Shown piece after piece: positions 6,434 through 14,148 of a DNA stretch of 23,172 bases. The notes under the pieces are model-generated. The model made no database searches. It was not told the DNA's origin and worked only from the letters and a program-made list of their open reading frames with translations. How positions within the stretch are numbered: position 1 is the stretch's first letter; the number at the start of each line of letters is the position of its first letter. The translations under genes were made by a program, and so were the position numbers. Source of the DNA: a virus; the IMG/VR virus record IMGVR_UViG_3300037264_005455, positions 1 to 23,172 of that record; one strand, 5' to 3'.

Positions 6434-7723
6434 CTACACCGCCTGCGAATACGGACCCGCGTCAATGTCGAGCAGGTCCGTGCCGGGGCACAGGAACCCG
6501 TCGAGCTTGTCCTCGATCAACACATCCGTCTCCGCCGTCCCGCTGCTCTCGTGCTCGATGAAGAGGTCATCTTGCCCTACGCCCGGGGAGGCGTCGAGGA
6601 TGTACCGCGCCTCCAACCCCGGCCCGCTAACGGGGTGGCGCGAGTCTACCCGGAACGTCACGCACGCTGCGGCGTCCGTAGCGCCGGGGTTCACGTCGTC
6701 CAGTACCTCGAAGGCAAGCGTCAACGCACGCAAGAGGACATGGATGGGCCGCACCTCGTCCAGCCGGTCCAACACGGAGCGCAGCACCTCACTGTCCACG
6801 AGCGGGATGGGAGCACCTCCCGGGTTCATGAGGATCTCCAGGTCCATGCGCGCGGCGCGGTAGGGGAACTCGTCCTCGACCTTGTCGTAGCTCGCCGTCA
6901 CTGCGCCGGCCGCGGGGGTACCGAAGTTGATCGTGACAGCGCCGGTCTGGTAGTTGACGGTTCCGCTCTGGCCTCCGGGCCCGACGATCGGTGCCGTGAT
7001 CCCGAAGAAGATGCCTTCCTGGAGGTAGCCGTCGGGCTCGTCCTTCAGGACCACCGTGCCGTCCGTGATGCGCAAGCTGCCCGGGACGATCGGCGCGTCC
7101 GAAAGGATGGTGTTGTACTCGACGCTGCCGGACAACCCCACGGGCTCGGCGACGATCGCCATGCGCACGTAGCGCTCGCGGTTGTAACGGTTCTGGTCCT
7201 CGAACACTTCCTTCTTCCACAGCGGGAACACGCGAATGATGCGGAACCCCACCATGCGATAGAACACGTCGAAGCCGACGCGCTGCCCGAGCGCCTTGTA
7301 GGCGTGGAACAAGCCCTGCACCACGACGCGCTTGGTAGCCACGTCGAGTTCCTGCTTCAGCCGGTAGCCGAACCCAGCCGCGAGGGTTGGCAACAACTCC
7401 TCGGGGCATGTGAGCGGATCCGTGAGCGCGTCCATGCCCTCCAGGATCCCAAGCTCCTCGCCCTCCATCGATTCGATGACGTAGAACAACGTCTGGATCG
7501 CTGGCGCCAAACCGATGGAGTTCCACACCGCACGGATGTCGTTGAGCTTGTTCCATTGCGCGTCGGGGTCGTTCCAGTGCAAGTTGTAGCCCTGCATCCC
7601 GCTCTGCTGATCCTGCGTCTGGATCTGCGGGCGAAGGCGCCGGTAGAGGTCCACGCGGAGCTTGTTGTTCGCGCCGCCGATGCGGTCGTCCGGTGAACGT
7701 GCGCGCTCGTGACTGTTCGCCAT
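6434..7723 (-). CDS. I-like tail/baseplate protein (P2 gpI family)
   Basis: The 429-residue product fits the P2 gpI tail-formation family, the partner of J in the wedge. The characteristic helical segment lies at about 108-170: PEELLPTLAAGFGYRLKQEL, ATKRVVVQGLFHAYKALGQR, VGFDVFYRMVGF. P2 gpI is about 175 residues, so this protein is extended. Residues 212-281 carry one copy of the module seen in the sheath and J proteins. Beyond it LRSVLDRLDEVRPIHVLLRAL (314-334) resembles the usual gpI end, followed by an acidic tail of about 95 residues. The ATG comes three bases after the J stop, and the TAG stop two bases before the next ATG. Confidence 0.85.
   Translation of the reverse strand: MANSHERARSPDDRIGGANNKLRVDLYRRLRPQIQTQDQQSGMQGYNLHWNDPDAQWNKLNDIRAVWNSIGLAPAIQTLFYVIESMEGEELGILEGMDALTDPLTCPEELLPTLAAGFGYRLKQELDVATKRVVVQGLFHAYKALGQRVGFDVFYRMVGFRIIRVFPLWKKEVFEDQNRYNRERYVRMAIVAEPVGLSGSVEYNTILSDAPIVPGSLRITDGTVVLKDEPDGYLQEGIFFGITAPIVGPGGQSGTVNYQTGAVTINFGTPAAGAVTASYDKVEDEFPYRAARMDLEILMNPGGAPIPLVDSEVLRSVLDRLDEVRPIHVLLRALTLAFEVLDDVNPGATDAAACVTFRVDSRHPVSGPGLEARYILDASPGVGQDDLFIEHESSGTAETDVLIEDKLDGFLCPGTDLLDIDAGPYSQAV
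6881..7090 (-). repeat. Beta-rich module, I-protein copy
   Basis: Residues 212-281: IVPGSLRITDGTVVLKDEPDGYL (read in parts), then GTVNYQTGAVTINFGTPAAG, then AVTASYDKV. It keeps the opening P-G-S-x-x-I, the D-G-x-L turn and the GT-V-N-Y-x-TGA segment, so it matches both the sheath and J versions. Confidence 0.65.
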
Positions 7724-7726
7724 GGC

Positions 7727-10700
7727 CTACGCTTCAGCTTCCGTTTCCGGTGCTTGTTCCGTGAGCTTGATCCGCCCAGCGACGGCGATCTGGTCGCCAG
7801 CTACCGGAACATCCCGGACCGGCGGGACGCCAGTCAGCGCGTCGTAGGTGAGCACCTGCGAACGGCCCGCTGCGATCGGCGAGCCCGCGAGCGCCGCCGT
7901 GAGGCGCGCGCGCAGATGGTCGAGCCTGTTCTGGGGGAACGGGTTGGCGCTATTGCCCCAAAGTCGTCCCCCGTTGTCCGCGAAGAGGCCCTTGTCGAGC
8001 CCTGGTCCGGTAGGCGTCTTCACGCGGTAGACGAAGGCCGAGTACATGAACGTGGTCACGTTCGTGATCTGCGCTTGGAAGTCTTGCGACGTGCCGACCG
8101 GGAGCGCCTGCAAGAAAGTGAGCGCGCCAACGCCCGTAGAGTAGACGATGTTGTTGGCGTTCTCGTTGTCCAAGCTCGGCCCGTGGAGCCCGCCCTGCCA
8201 GTTGTCGTAGGCGTCCTGAAGCGTGAAGCCAACGGTGCTCAACTCGCTCAGGCGAAGTCGCGTGCGGCCCTCGCCGTCGTCGCCGCTGGAAGAGATGTTC
8301 GCGAGCACACCACCACCGCCGGTCGCAGTACGGATCTGGAGCGTGAAGTCCTTCCGCACCCCGTCCGGCACCTCGACCAGCCGTCCGAAGCGCGCAATGC
8401 CGCCAGCGATCCCGGGCGGGGGGCTGGCGTTCCACTCGAAGACGACATGGCCCGTCTCATAGATGACGAAGCCGCCAGCGAGCACGTCGCCCACGATGTT
8501 GCCGTCGCCGTCGTCGAAGGCAATCAACTCGCCGCCGGGCTGCGCGCCGTCCTTCCCGAAGCCGCCCCAGAAGAAGAGGCGCCCCGGCTCCAGCGGGAGG
8601 AACTCCTCGGGCACGTAGATGTCCACGGTGCGCGTGCTCCACTCGACACGCACCGGCAGCGTCGGAGCGGCCAGGTACGTGAAGTTGAACACGCCCGTGC
8701 TGTAACCGATGGTTCCGATCGGCGTGAAGCCCTGGTTGAGCACGCCCGCTCCGTTGTCGAGCGCGATCTGCGGGGCACCTGTGCTATCGATGAACCGCAA
8801 CGGGCGCGGGATGGGCTGCGGAATGATCCCGACGGGCAGCGTGCCGCGAAACTGCGCCGACGCGCCCACCTGGTTCCCGTCCACCACCGCGGACTGGTCT
8901 CCGCTCCACGCCCCGAGCGGCCCACGGTGAACGATGGGAAAGTAGGTCGCCGCCACGTCCACGAACTGCACAGAGCCGTCGCTCGTGCCGATCTCCTCGC
9001 TGAACGGGAAGAACACCTCGACCTTGGCCTCCGCCACGATGACGGAGTTGAGCGCCGGCGCCTGGAGGAACGTCGCCTCGAACTTGCCCGTGGCGTAGTC
9101 GGCCGTGTTCCCCGGGCCAGGGAGCACCGAGGGATCTACGTCGCCCGTGAACGCGCCGTCGCCGTCATCCACCATCTGCTGTCCGCCGTCGCTGACGGTG
9201 ATGGACTCGCCGACCACGGCTGTCCCACTCTCCAGCACGAAGTCGCCCGCGAACAGCTTCGTACTGCCGTCGCCCGTCCCGAGCGTAAGCTGCACGAGGC
9301 GCGAGCCACGGATGGAGTCGATCTGCGAGCGGTCCACGCCGTCCACCGCCTCGATGGCAGCGAACAGCCCACCGATCGGCAGGTCCACGCCTGGGCGAAC
9401 GAAGGCCGAGTTGAAGAACGTCTCGATGGCCTCCGTCACCGCAGCGAACACGACCTGGCGCGTGGCGCCTTGGATGAGGAGAATCGACACCTCCACGTCC
9501 ATGAGGATGACCTGCCCGTCGATCACCTCGACCGCGGTCGTGAAGGTGCGCTTCGTGTCAAGGAAGCGCTTGATGCCGACCTTGAGCGGCGTGCCCGGCG
9601 TCGCGACGCGGCCGAGGTCGTCTCGACCCCACACTGCGACGCGCACGGTGTTCAACTCGGGGCGCTTCTGCTTCAGGAAGGCGTTGGCGTGCGACGGCGC
9701 GCCGAACACCGGGTCGATGTAGGTGGAAGCCGCCTGGACCCAATCCTCCTTCCGCACCGCGCGATCGTTCGACTTGGCGAAGCGCGGCGCGAAGAAGCGC
9801 GCCGACTCGACGGACTGCGGTGGCTCGCCGCCGCTGCCGCGCTCGATGTTGCGCAAGCGCACGGGCGTCCGCGCACCGCTCGGGAGCACGCCCTGGACGG
9901 CCTGGTCGAGCCGCCCCGGCGCGATGTTGCCACGGACTCCGCCGCCCACACGGTACGTGACCACGATGTCCGCGCCGTTCGGCGGGATGACACCGAACAC
10001 ACTGTCCCCGAACGTGATTCGGCCGGCGTCGAACTCGTCGTAGACGAGTTGGTAGCGCTTCTGTGCGCCCGTGACGAGGTAGAGCACCTGAATGATGTCG
10101 CCGGCTCCGGGAGCAGCCCCGTCGGCGGCGTCGCCGAAGCGGACACGCACCACGCCGTTGATGTCCAGGAAGGTGATGAACTCACGCGGTGCCCCCGTGA
10201 AGTCCTCGACCTGCTGCCACACCTGCACCGCGGACTGGTCCTGTCCGAGCGGGAACACGAGGACCGTCAGCGCGTCGTCGTCGCCCAAGTCCGTCAGCGC
10301 GTTGAGCAGCGAGAGCGTGTACTCCTGCGCCGAGAGGCCCGTGCCTGTGAACGTGTCGCGCCCGCTCTGTGAGCCCTCCACGAACACCAGCGACGCCACC
10401 TCTTCCCATGTCTCGCCAAGGACGACGACGACCACACTGCCGTCGATGGTCCCGGGCTGCGACAAGGCGAACGACTGGAACTTGGTGCCGTCGCTCACGA
10501 AGCGGTCCGTGCGCGTGAGCCCCTCCGTAAGCGCGATGACGTCGTCCGTCGTGCCGTCCGGCCATGCCGTGACACTGGCCGGGATGGTTGCGGGGTTGAT
10601 TAGCTCGTAGGTGAGGTCACCTACGACCACCTTGGTCCCCGCCGGCAACATGATCGGTGCCGGCTGCGGCGGCTCCGGCTCGGCCAGCACAGCGACGCTC

Positions 10701-10990
10701 GCTGCCGTCGCGGGGCGCATGCGGAAGCCCTGCGCACGCGTCAGGATGCGCATCGACTCCAGCGTGTCGGCCAGGAAGAGCAGCGAGTTGCGAAACCGCC
10801 GGTCGTAGTAATGCGCGTTCTGCTCGTGGAACCACGAGACCACGTCGATGATGGCGGGGGCCACACCCGTCGCGACCACGTCGTTGAACGCGAACTGCCC
10901 GATCCGCGCCTTGAGCAGCGCGAGCGCGCGCTCGCGGATCGCAGAGAAGGTGCGGGCTGTAAAATCGACCGTAACGGTAGTCTGAGCCAT
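7727..10990 (-). CDS. Baseplate J-like wedge protein, very long
   Basis: The 1087-residue product belongs to the baseplate J/gp6 family, which forms the iris-like wedge ring. The N-terminus (VDFTARTFSAIRERALALLKA, 8-28, with a WFHEQNAHYYDRRF helix) is typical. The core follows: NIAPGRLDQAVQGVLP (355-370), KSNDRAVRKEDWVQAAS (406-422) and PIGGLFAAIEAVDGVDRSQI (538-557). J proteins are usually 300-500 residues and T4 gp6 is about 660. Here an extension of about 520 residues after position 561 holds at least four copies of a DxGxG…Y-x-TG module shared with the sheath and I-like proteins. The ATG has GAGG five bases upstream. The stop is followed three bases later by the I-like ATG. Confidence 0.92.
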   Translation of the reverse strand: MAQTTVTVDFTARTFSAIRERALALLKARIGQFAFNDVVATGVAPAIIDVVSWFHEQNAHYYDRRFRNSLLFLADTLESMRILTRAQGFRMRPATAASVAVLAEPEPPQPAPIMLPAGTKVVVGDLTYELINPATIPASVTAWPDGTTDDVIALTEGLTRTDRFVSDGTKFQSFALSQPGTIDGSVVVVVLGETWEEVASLVFVEGSQSGRDTFTGTGLSAQEYTLSLLNALTDLGDDDALTVLVFPLGQDQSAVQVWQQVEDFTGAPREFITFLDINGVVRVRFGDAADGAAPGAGDIIQVLYLVTGAQKRYQLVYDEFDAGRITFGDSVFGVIPPNGADIVVTYRVGGGVRGNIAPGRLDQAVQGVLPSGARTPVRLRNIERGSGGEPPQSVESARFFAPRFAKSNDRAVRKEDWVQAASTYIDPVFGAPSHANAFLKQKRPELNTVRVAVWGRDDLGRVATPGTPLKVGIKRFLDTKRTFTTAVEVIDGQVILMDVEVSILLIQGATRQVVFAAVTEAIETFFNSAFVRPGVDLPIGGLFAAIEAVDGVDRSQIDSIRGSRLVQLTLGTGDGSTKLFAGDFVLESGTAVVGESITVSDGGQQMVDDGDGAFTGDVDPSVLPGPGNTADYATGKFEATFLQAPALNSVIVAEAKVEVFFPFSEEIGTSDGSVQFVDVAATYFPIVHRGPLGAWSGDQSAVVDGNQVGASAQFRGTLPVGIIPQPIPRPLRFIDSTGAPQIALDNGAGVLNQGFTPIGTIGYSTGVFNFTYLAAPTLPVRVEWSTRTVDIYVPEEFLPLEPGRLFFWGGFGKDGAQPGGELIAFDDGDGNIVGDVLAGGFVIYETGHVVFEWNASPPPGIAGGIARFGRLVEVPDGVRKDFTLQIRTATGGGGVLANISSSGDDGEGRTRLRLSELSTVGFTLQDAYDNWQGGLHGPSLDNENANNIVYSTGVGALTFLQALPVGTSQDFQAQITNVTTFMYSAFVYRVKTPTGPGLDKGLFADNGGRLWGNSANPFPQNRLDHLRARLTAALAGSPIAAGRSQVLTYDALTGVPPVRDVPVAGDQIAVAGRIKLTEQAPETEAEA
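8063..8173 (-). repeat. Beta-rich module, J-protein copy 4 (partial)
   Basis: Residues 940-976: LDNENANNIVYSTGVGALTF followed by LQALPVG. Only the second half of the module (V-Y-x-TG and the following strand) is clear, with a degenerate DNE turn before it. Confidence 0.45.
8387..8527 (-). repeat. Beta-rich module, J-protein copy 3
   Basis: Residues 822-868: LIAFDDGDGNIVGDVLAGG, then FVIYETGHVVFEWNASPPPG, then IAGGIARF. The pattern is D-D-G-x-G, then I-Y-x-T-G, then an S-P turn. Confidence 0.55.
8636..8797 (-). repeat. Beta-rich module, J-protein copy 2
   Basis: Residues 732-785: RFIDSTGAPQIALDNGAGVL, then GTIGYSTGVFNFTYLAAP, then LPVRVEW. This is the J copy closest to the sheath consensus (DNG-x-G…GTI-x-Y-x-TG). 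Confidence 0.65.
9014..9193 (-). repeat. Beta-rich module, J-protein copy 1
   Basis: Residues 600-659: VDDGDGAFTGDVDPSVLPG, then NTADYATGKFEATFLQAP, then SVIVAEAKVEVF. It preserves the D-x-G-x-G turn and the Y-x-T-G segment of the sheath copies, followed by an A-P turn and a strand. Confidence 0.6.
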
Positions 10991-10998
10991 GATGTCCT

Positions 10999-11586
10999 CT
11001 AGACTGCCAAGCTCAAGGTTCCGAACTCGATCGGAGCACTGAACACACGCCCGTCCGGGTCGCCCACGATCTGGAACGCGATGGTCACCACTACCTTGTG
11101 CGGGTCGTCCTCAGGGACGACGGTGCGCACCGTGCGCACCACCACACGCGGCTCCTGCCGCCCAAGGTCACGCCGCACGTAGTAACGAATGAGCCCCTGC
11201 GTGACCGAGTCGTTGGGCTCGAACACGAGGTTCGGGATCTCGCTCCCACCGAACGGATCGTAGGGCAGCGACCCAATCGGCGTAGTGATGATGTTGGCGA
11301 TGGACGTGAAGACTACCTCCAAGTCCGTCTTCGGTCCGAGCGTGAGCGCCCACGACGGACCGAACTGGTAGGCCGGGCCCGTGAAGCGCCCGACCCGCGA
11401 CTGCGGCAGCGCGCCGTCGGCCCCCATCTGTCGCCGGGCGAGGAAGGCGTACTGCGTAGGCGTGAGCGTGTTGAGCGCCGAGTACGTGTCGGACTGCTGC
11501 GGGCCGCCCTGAATCACGACGAACTGCCCCGAGGCCGGATCGAACTGCGTGACGAGCGCGTCCGGTGCGATGGTGGGCTCAGTCAT
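10999..11586 (-). CDS. Baseplate wedge protein, gp25/gpW-like
   Basis: The 195-residue product carries the GPW/gp25 fold at about residues 90-178: EVVFTSIANIITTPIGSLPY, then NDSVTQGLIRYYVRRDLGRQEPRV, and finally VVVTIAFQIVGDP. In T4, gp25 is the wedge protein that nucleates sheath assembly. About 85 extra N-terminal residues (TEPTIAPDALVTQFDP…) precede the core, making it longer than T4 gp25 (about 130). The ATG is preferred because it comes two bases after the spike TAG; the frame is open far upstream but only as a shadow of the spike gene. The J-like gene follows eight bases after the stop. Confidence 0.88.
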   Translation of the reverse strand: MTEPTIAPDALVTQFDPASGQFVVIQGGPQQSDTYSALNTLTPTQYAFLARRQMGADGALPQSRVGRFTGPAYQFGPSWALTLGPKTDLEVVFTSIANIITTPIGSLPYDPFGGSEIPNLVFEPNDSVTQGLIRYYVRRDLGRQEPRVVVRTVRTVVPEDDPHKVVVTIAFQIVGDPDGRVFSAPIEFGTLSLAV

Positions 11587-11588
11587 CG

Positions 11589-12608
11589 CTAGTTGGCCTC
11601 GGTGGTAGTAGTGGACAGCACCGCGGCGGACGGCGTGGCCAGGACCAACGGCGGCCCCGTGACACCAGGCGCGCTCGTGACGGTGTGCGTGTGCGCGTCG
11701 TAGAAGGGGAAGAAGCGCACGTCCACCAGCTTGAACTTGGCGCCAGCCGCGCCTAGCGACACGAGCCCCGCCGTCACGAGGATGGCGATGCCTGCCGCAC
11801 CCGACAGCGTGAACAGTCCGGCCGCCGCGAGCGTGAGCAGGCCAAGGAAGGTGTACAGCGCCGTGCCTGTGAAGGTGCTCGTGAGCGTTCCGCCGCCTGT
11901 CACGGTAGTCGGGGCCGTACCCGTCGAGGCAAGTGTGATGCCCTGCCCCTGAACGGTCACGAGACCCGTGCTGATGATGTTGACCACAGGCAAGGGCAGG
12001 TCGATGGCTTCGATCCTCTGCGTCAACGTCTCCAACGCCACGCGCGAGAGAGCCGGGAAGTCTGACAACTCCATCCTGCGCAGCCCAGGCGTCTGCGCCA
12101 CGATCTTGACCCCGCCCTCCAACGGCGAATCGAGCATGTCGATGAACGACCCGCCTTGCGTGCGAATCCTGATCTTCTCCGCGCCGGCGACCCACCGCAT
12201 CTCGATGACGTGTCCGCCAGTGGTGCGTAGGATGCGCGTCTTCGGGGTCGGGGAGTAGGAACTAGTGAACTCGGGGGGCGCGTCGCCGTCGCCGACGAAC
12301 TGGCCGTGCCAGATGGGCTCGTGCGGACAGCCGCCCCAGAACGAGACCCACACGCCGTCGCCAGGCTCGAAGTCCGCATGGTAGTCGTGGACCGGGAAGC
12401 TCGGCTTCGCCCACGGCAAGCCAGCGTCCGGGATGAACTCGTCCTCGCTCTCGTCACCGTACACCTGCGGCACGCGCACGCGCACGCGCCCCAGGCGCAG
12501 CGGATCCTCCGTGCTCACGACGACGCCAGGCCACAGCCCATGCCACACCGTCGGCGGGAGTGGCTCGTCCGTGAGCGGAGTCGCGTCGATGGTAGTCGCC
12601 TGGTTCAC
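11589..12608 (-). CDS. Baseplate spike protein, gp5/gpV-like, without lysozyme domain
   Basis: The 339-residue product is a central spike protein. An OB-fold spans about residues 24-105: GVVVSTEDPLRLGRVRVRVP, then EPGDGVWVSFWGGCPHEPIW. A T4 gp5-like strand region follows (RTTGGHVIEMRWVAGAEKIRIRT). Residues 210-295 are a glycine/threonine-punctuated beta-helix with strikingly hydrophobic turns (LYTFLGLLTLAAAGLFTLSG at 251-270). Near the end PFYDAHTHTVTSAPGVTGPP (301-320) is the usual tip motif; its HTH residues could bind metal as in P2 gpV. The lysozyme domain of T4 gp5 is absent. It starts with GTG overlapping the hub stop and ends with TAG two bases before the gp25-like ATG. Confidence 0.87.
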   Translation of the reverse strand: MNQATTIDATPLTDEPLPPTVWHGLWPGVVVSTEDPLRLGRVRVRVPQVYGDESEDEFIPDAGLPWAKPSFPVHDYHADFEPGDGVWVSFWGGCPHEPIWHGQFVGDGDAPPEFTSSYSPTPKTRILRTTGGHVIEMRWVAGAEKIRIRTQGGSFIDMLDSPLEGGVKIVAQTPGLRRMELSDFPALSRVALETLTQRIEAIDLPLPVVNIISTGLVTVQGQGITLASTGTAPTTVTGGGTLTSTFTGTALYTFLGLLTLAAAGLFTLSGAAGIAILVTAGLVSLGAAGAKFKLVDVRFFPFYDAHTHTVTSAPGVTGPPLVLATPSAAVLSTTTTEAN

Positions 12609-13801
12609 GGCAACTCCTGCGCCACGACGATGGTAGTCGGCAGGATGCCCGCCGCCTGGAACTGGTCACGCGTCGCGGGCGTGTCCGCGTTGGCGCCGGT
12701 CGGCTGCGCGGCGCCCTCCTGCGCCTCACGCCGGTAGGCCGTGAAGTTCGTCACCACCACACCACGCTCCAGCACGTGCTGCACTTCGAGCACAGCGTAG
12801 CGCCCCATGAACGGCGTTTCGCGGCCGGCGTCCAGGTTGGCTTCCATCGAGATCACGCTGTTAGGGCGCAGCGTGACGTCGGGCCGCGTCCGAACACGCA
12901 GCCCCAGGTACCTGGGCGCGAGCCGGCCCCATCTCCCGCGCACCACCTCCTCGACGCGCGGCGGGGTGCGTTCGCAGACAGGGAAGGCGCGCGCGCCGTC
13001 GTCCATGCTGCGCGGCAACCGCGCGGCCAGCGCAGGATGAGTCTGCGCAGTCCCCGCGTTCATCTCGAACGTCACGGCCTGCTTCGTGCGGTAGTCGAAG
13101 CCCACGCCGCGCAGCGTGGCGGCTCCCATACGATCCGCCTCTCGCCCGTGGTAGGTCGCGGCGTAGCCGTCCACACGGTTCTCGACCGTGCTCATGTCGT
13201 AGCGACGAATGGATGGCGCGGCCAACGATGGAGACTGAAAGCGCAGCGTGTTCTCGTCAACCCACAGGTAGGCGTCACCACGGCCCGACGCCGTGGAGAG
13301 CCCACGCGCGACGCGCCGCACGAAGGCCCAATCATCCTCGCGGATCTGGTACCAGTCACGCGTGCCGCGCGTGTCTTCGATGTCCGACACCAGGTTGTGC
13401 TCGCTCGCGATCTGGCGCAGCACCTCAGCCGCGGTGCGCTCGCGAAACATGCGCAGCCGAGCCGTCTGCGCCAGGCGCAGCCCTGCGTCGGCCCCGCGCA
13501 CCATGGCGCGCATGCTCGTGTCCTGACTGAACGCGGCGCGGCTCTTGTCCACCACGGCGGTGCGCCACTCCGTAGACTGCGGACCCTGGTCCTCCTCGAC
13601 GCGCAGGCGGAACTGCACAGCCGTGTTGCGGTCCCTGCCCATCATCAAGTCGTCCCACTCGTTCCACGCTGACGCCGTGAAGTCGATCGTCCAGTAGAAG
13701 CCGCCGAGGATCAGACTCTCAGTCCACGAGAAGCGCGACACGAGCGGTGTGATGTCGAGCGCCGTCGAGTCGGACACGCGCATCTCCAAGCTCGAACTCA
13801 C
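12605..13801 (-). CDS. Baseplate hub protein, gpD/gp27/XkdQ-like
   Basis: The 398-residue product fits the phage late control gene D family, which forms the ring joining the tail tube to the spike. Recognisable elements are TAAEVLRQIASEHNL at about 123-137, WYQIREDDWAFVRRVARGL at 150-168 and the following LWVDENTLRFQSP strand pair at 179-191. The C-terminal part ends in RYAVLEVQHVLERGVVVTNF, the usual barrel strand pair, plus a disordered Thr/Ala/Pro-rich tail. The GTG start forms a GTGA overlap with the LysM-like gene and has GGGAGG about eleven bases upstream. The open frame extends another 45 codons upstream through the LysM-like gene, but that part is a shadow. The spike gene follows with a four-base overlap. 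Confidence 0.88.
   Translation of the reverse strand: MSSSLEMRVSDSTALDITPLVSRFSWTESLILGGFYWTIDFTASAWNEWDDLMMGRDRNTAVQFRLRVEEDQGPQSTEWRTAVVDKSRAAFSQDTSMRAMVRGADAGLRLAQTARLRMFRERTAAEVLRQIASEHNLVSDIEDTRGTRDWYQIREDDWAFVRRVARGLSTASGRGDAYLWVDENTLRFQSPSLAAPSIRRYDMSTVENRVDGYAATYHGREADRMGAATLRGVGFDYRTKQAVTFEMNAGTAQTHPALAARLPRSMDDGARAFPVCERTPPRVEEVVRGRWGRLAPRYLGLRVRTRPDVTLRPNSVISMEANLDAGRETPFMGRYAVLEVQHVLERGVVVTNFTAYRREAQEGAAQPTGANADTPATRDQFQAAGILPTTIVVAQELP
12903..12916. repeat. Palindrome CAGGTACCTG, copy 2, extended to 14 bases
   Basis: CCCAGGTACCTGGG inside the hub gene, again encoding Arg-Tyr-Leu on the minus strand. The palindrome extends two bases on each side beyond the shared ten. Confidence 0.6.
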
Positions 13802-14145
13802 GCCGTGTTCGCCCTCCCGCCAGCTTCCTGGTAGGCGGCTCGGACACGCTCCAGCTTGGGAATGATGATCTCGTCGCCGACGCGCACCTCCTCCAACGGG
13901 TAGTCGATCTTGTTGACCTGCGCGATGGCGCGCCAAAAGCGCCGGTCGCCGAGCGTGACTTGCGCAATCAGGTCGAGGTGACCTTCCATCCCAAGCGGGA
14001 TGCGAATGCGCTCCTCGTCACCGTCGAGCGCGATCTGTGGTGGGCGCCACAGCCCGAAGAAGGCCCGCCCGCGCTGAATGAACAGCGCGGTTTTCTTGTA
14101 AGGCGACGAGAAATGGTGCTCTAGCTCAAAGGGGCGCGCGGCCAC
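13798..14145 (-). CDS. LysM-like baseplate protein
   Basis: The 115-residue product has a C-terminal LysM-like segment at about residues 56-97: LDLIAQVTLGDRRFWRAIAQVNKIDYP followed by EEVRVGDEIIIP (each read from the translation in parts). That is the motif of small baseplate proteins such as T4 gp53 and XkdP, which join hub and wedge components. In tails this domain is thought to help assembly rather than cut peptidoglycan. The N-terminus (SSPYKKTALFIQRGRAFFGLW) is unassigned. The GTG start has GGGGGG six bases upstream and comes three bases after the preceding TAG. The stop overlaps the hub GTG by four bases. Confidence 0.75.
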   Translation of the reverse strand: MAARPFELEHHFSSPYKKTALFIQRGRAFFGLWRPPQIALDGDEERIRIPLGMEGHLDLIAQVTLGDRRFWRAIAQVNKIDYPLEEVRVGDEIIIPKLERVRAAYQEAGGRANTA

Positions 14146-14148
14146 AGG

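Noticed and set aside
6389-7696. 435-residue open frame on the plus strand
   Set aside because: It mirrors the I-like gene, which has clear family motifs on the minus strand.
7709-10372. 887-residue open frame on the plus strand
   Set aside because: It lies wholly antisense to the J-like gene, is dominated by Arg, Glu, His and Val as expected for a GC-rich mirror frame, and shows no family motif.
11740-11860. Transmembrane helices in the spike protein
   Set aside because: The hydrophobic runs are broken by Gly/Thr at beta-helix spacing and lie between the OB-fold and the tip motif, so buried beta strands are more likely than membrane helices.
12605-13936. Longer hub protein starting at 13936
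   Set aside because: The extra 45 residues overlap the LysM-like gene and are a basic mirror-type sequence. The GTG at 13801 has a GTGA junction and an upstream GGGAGG.
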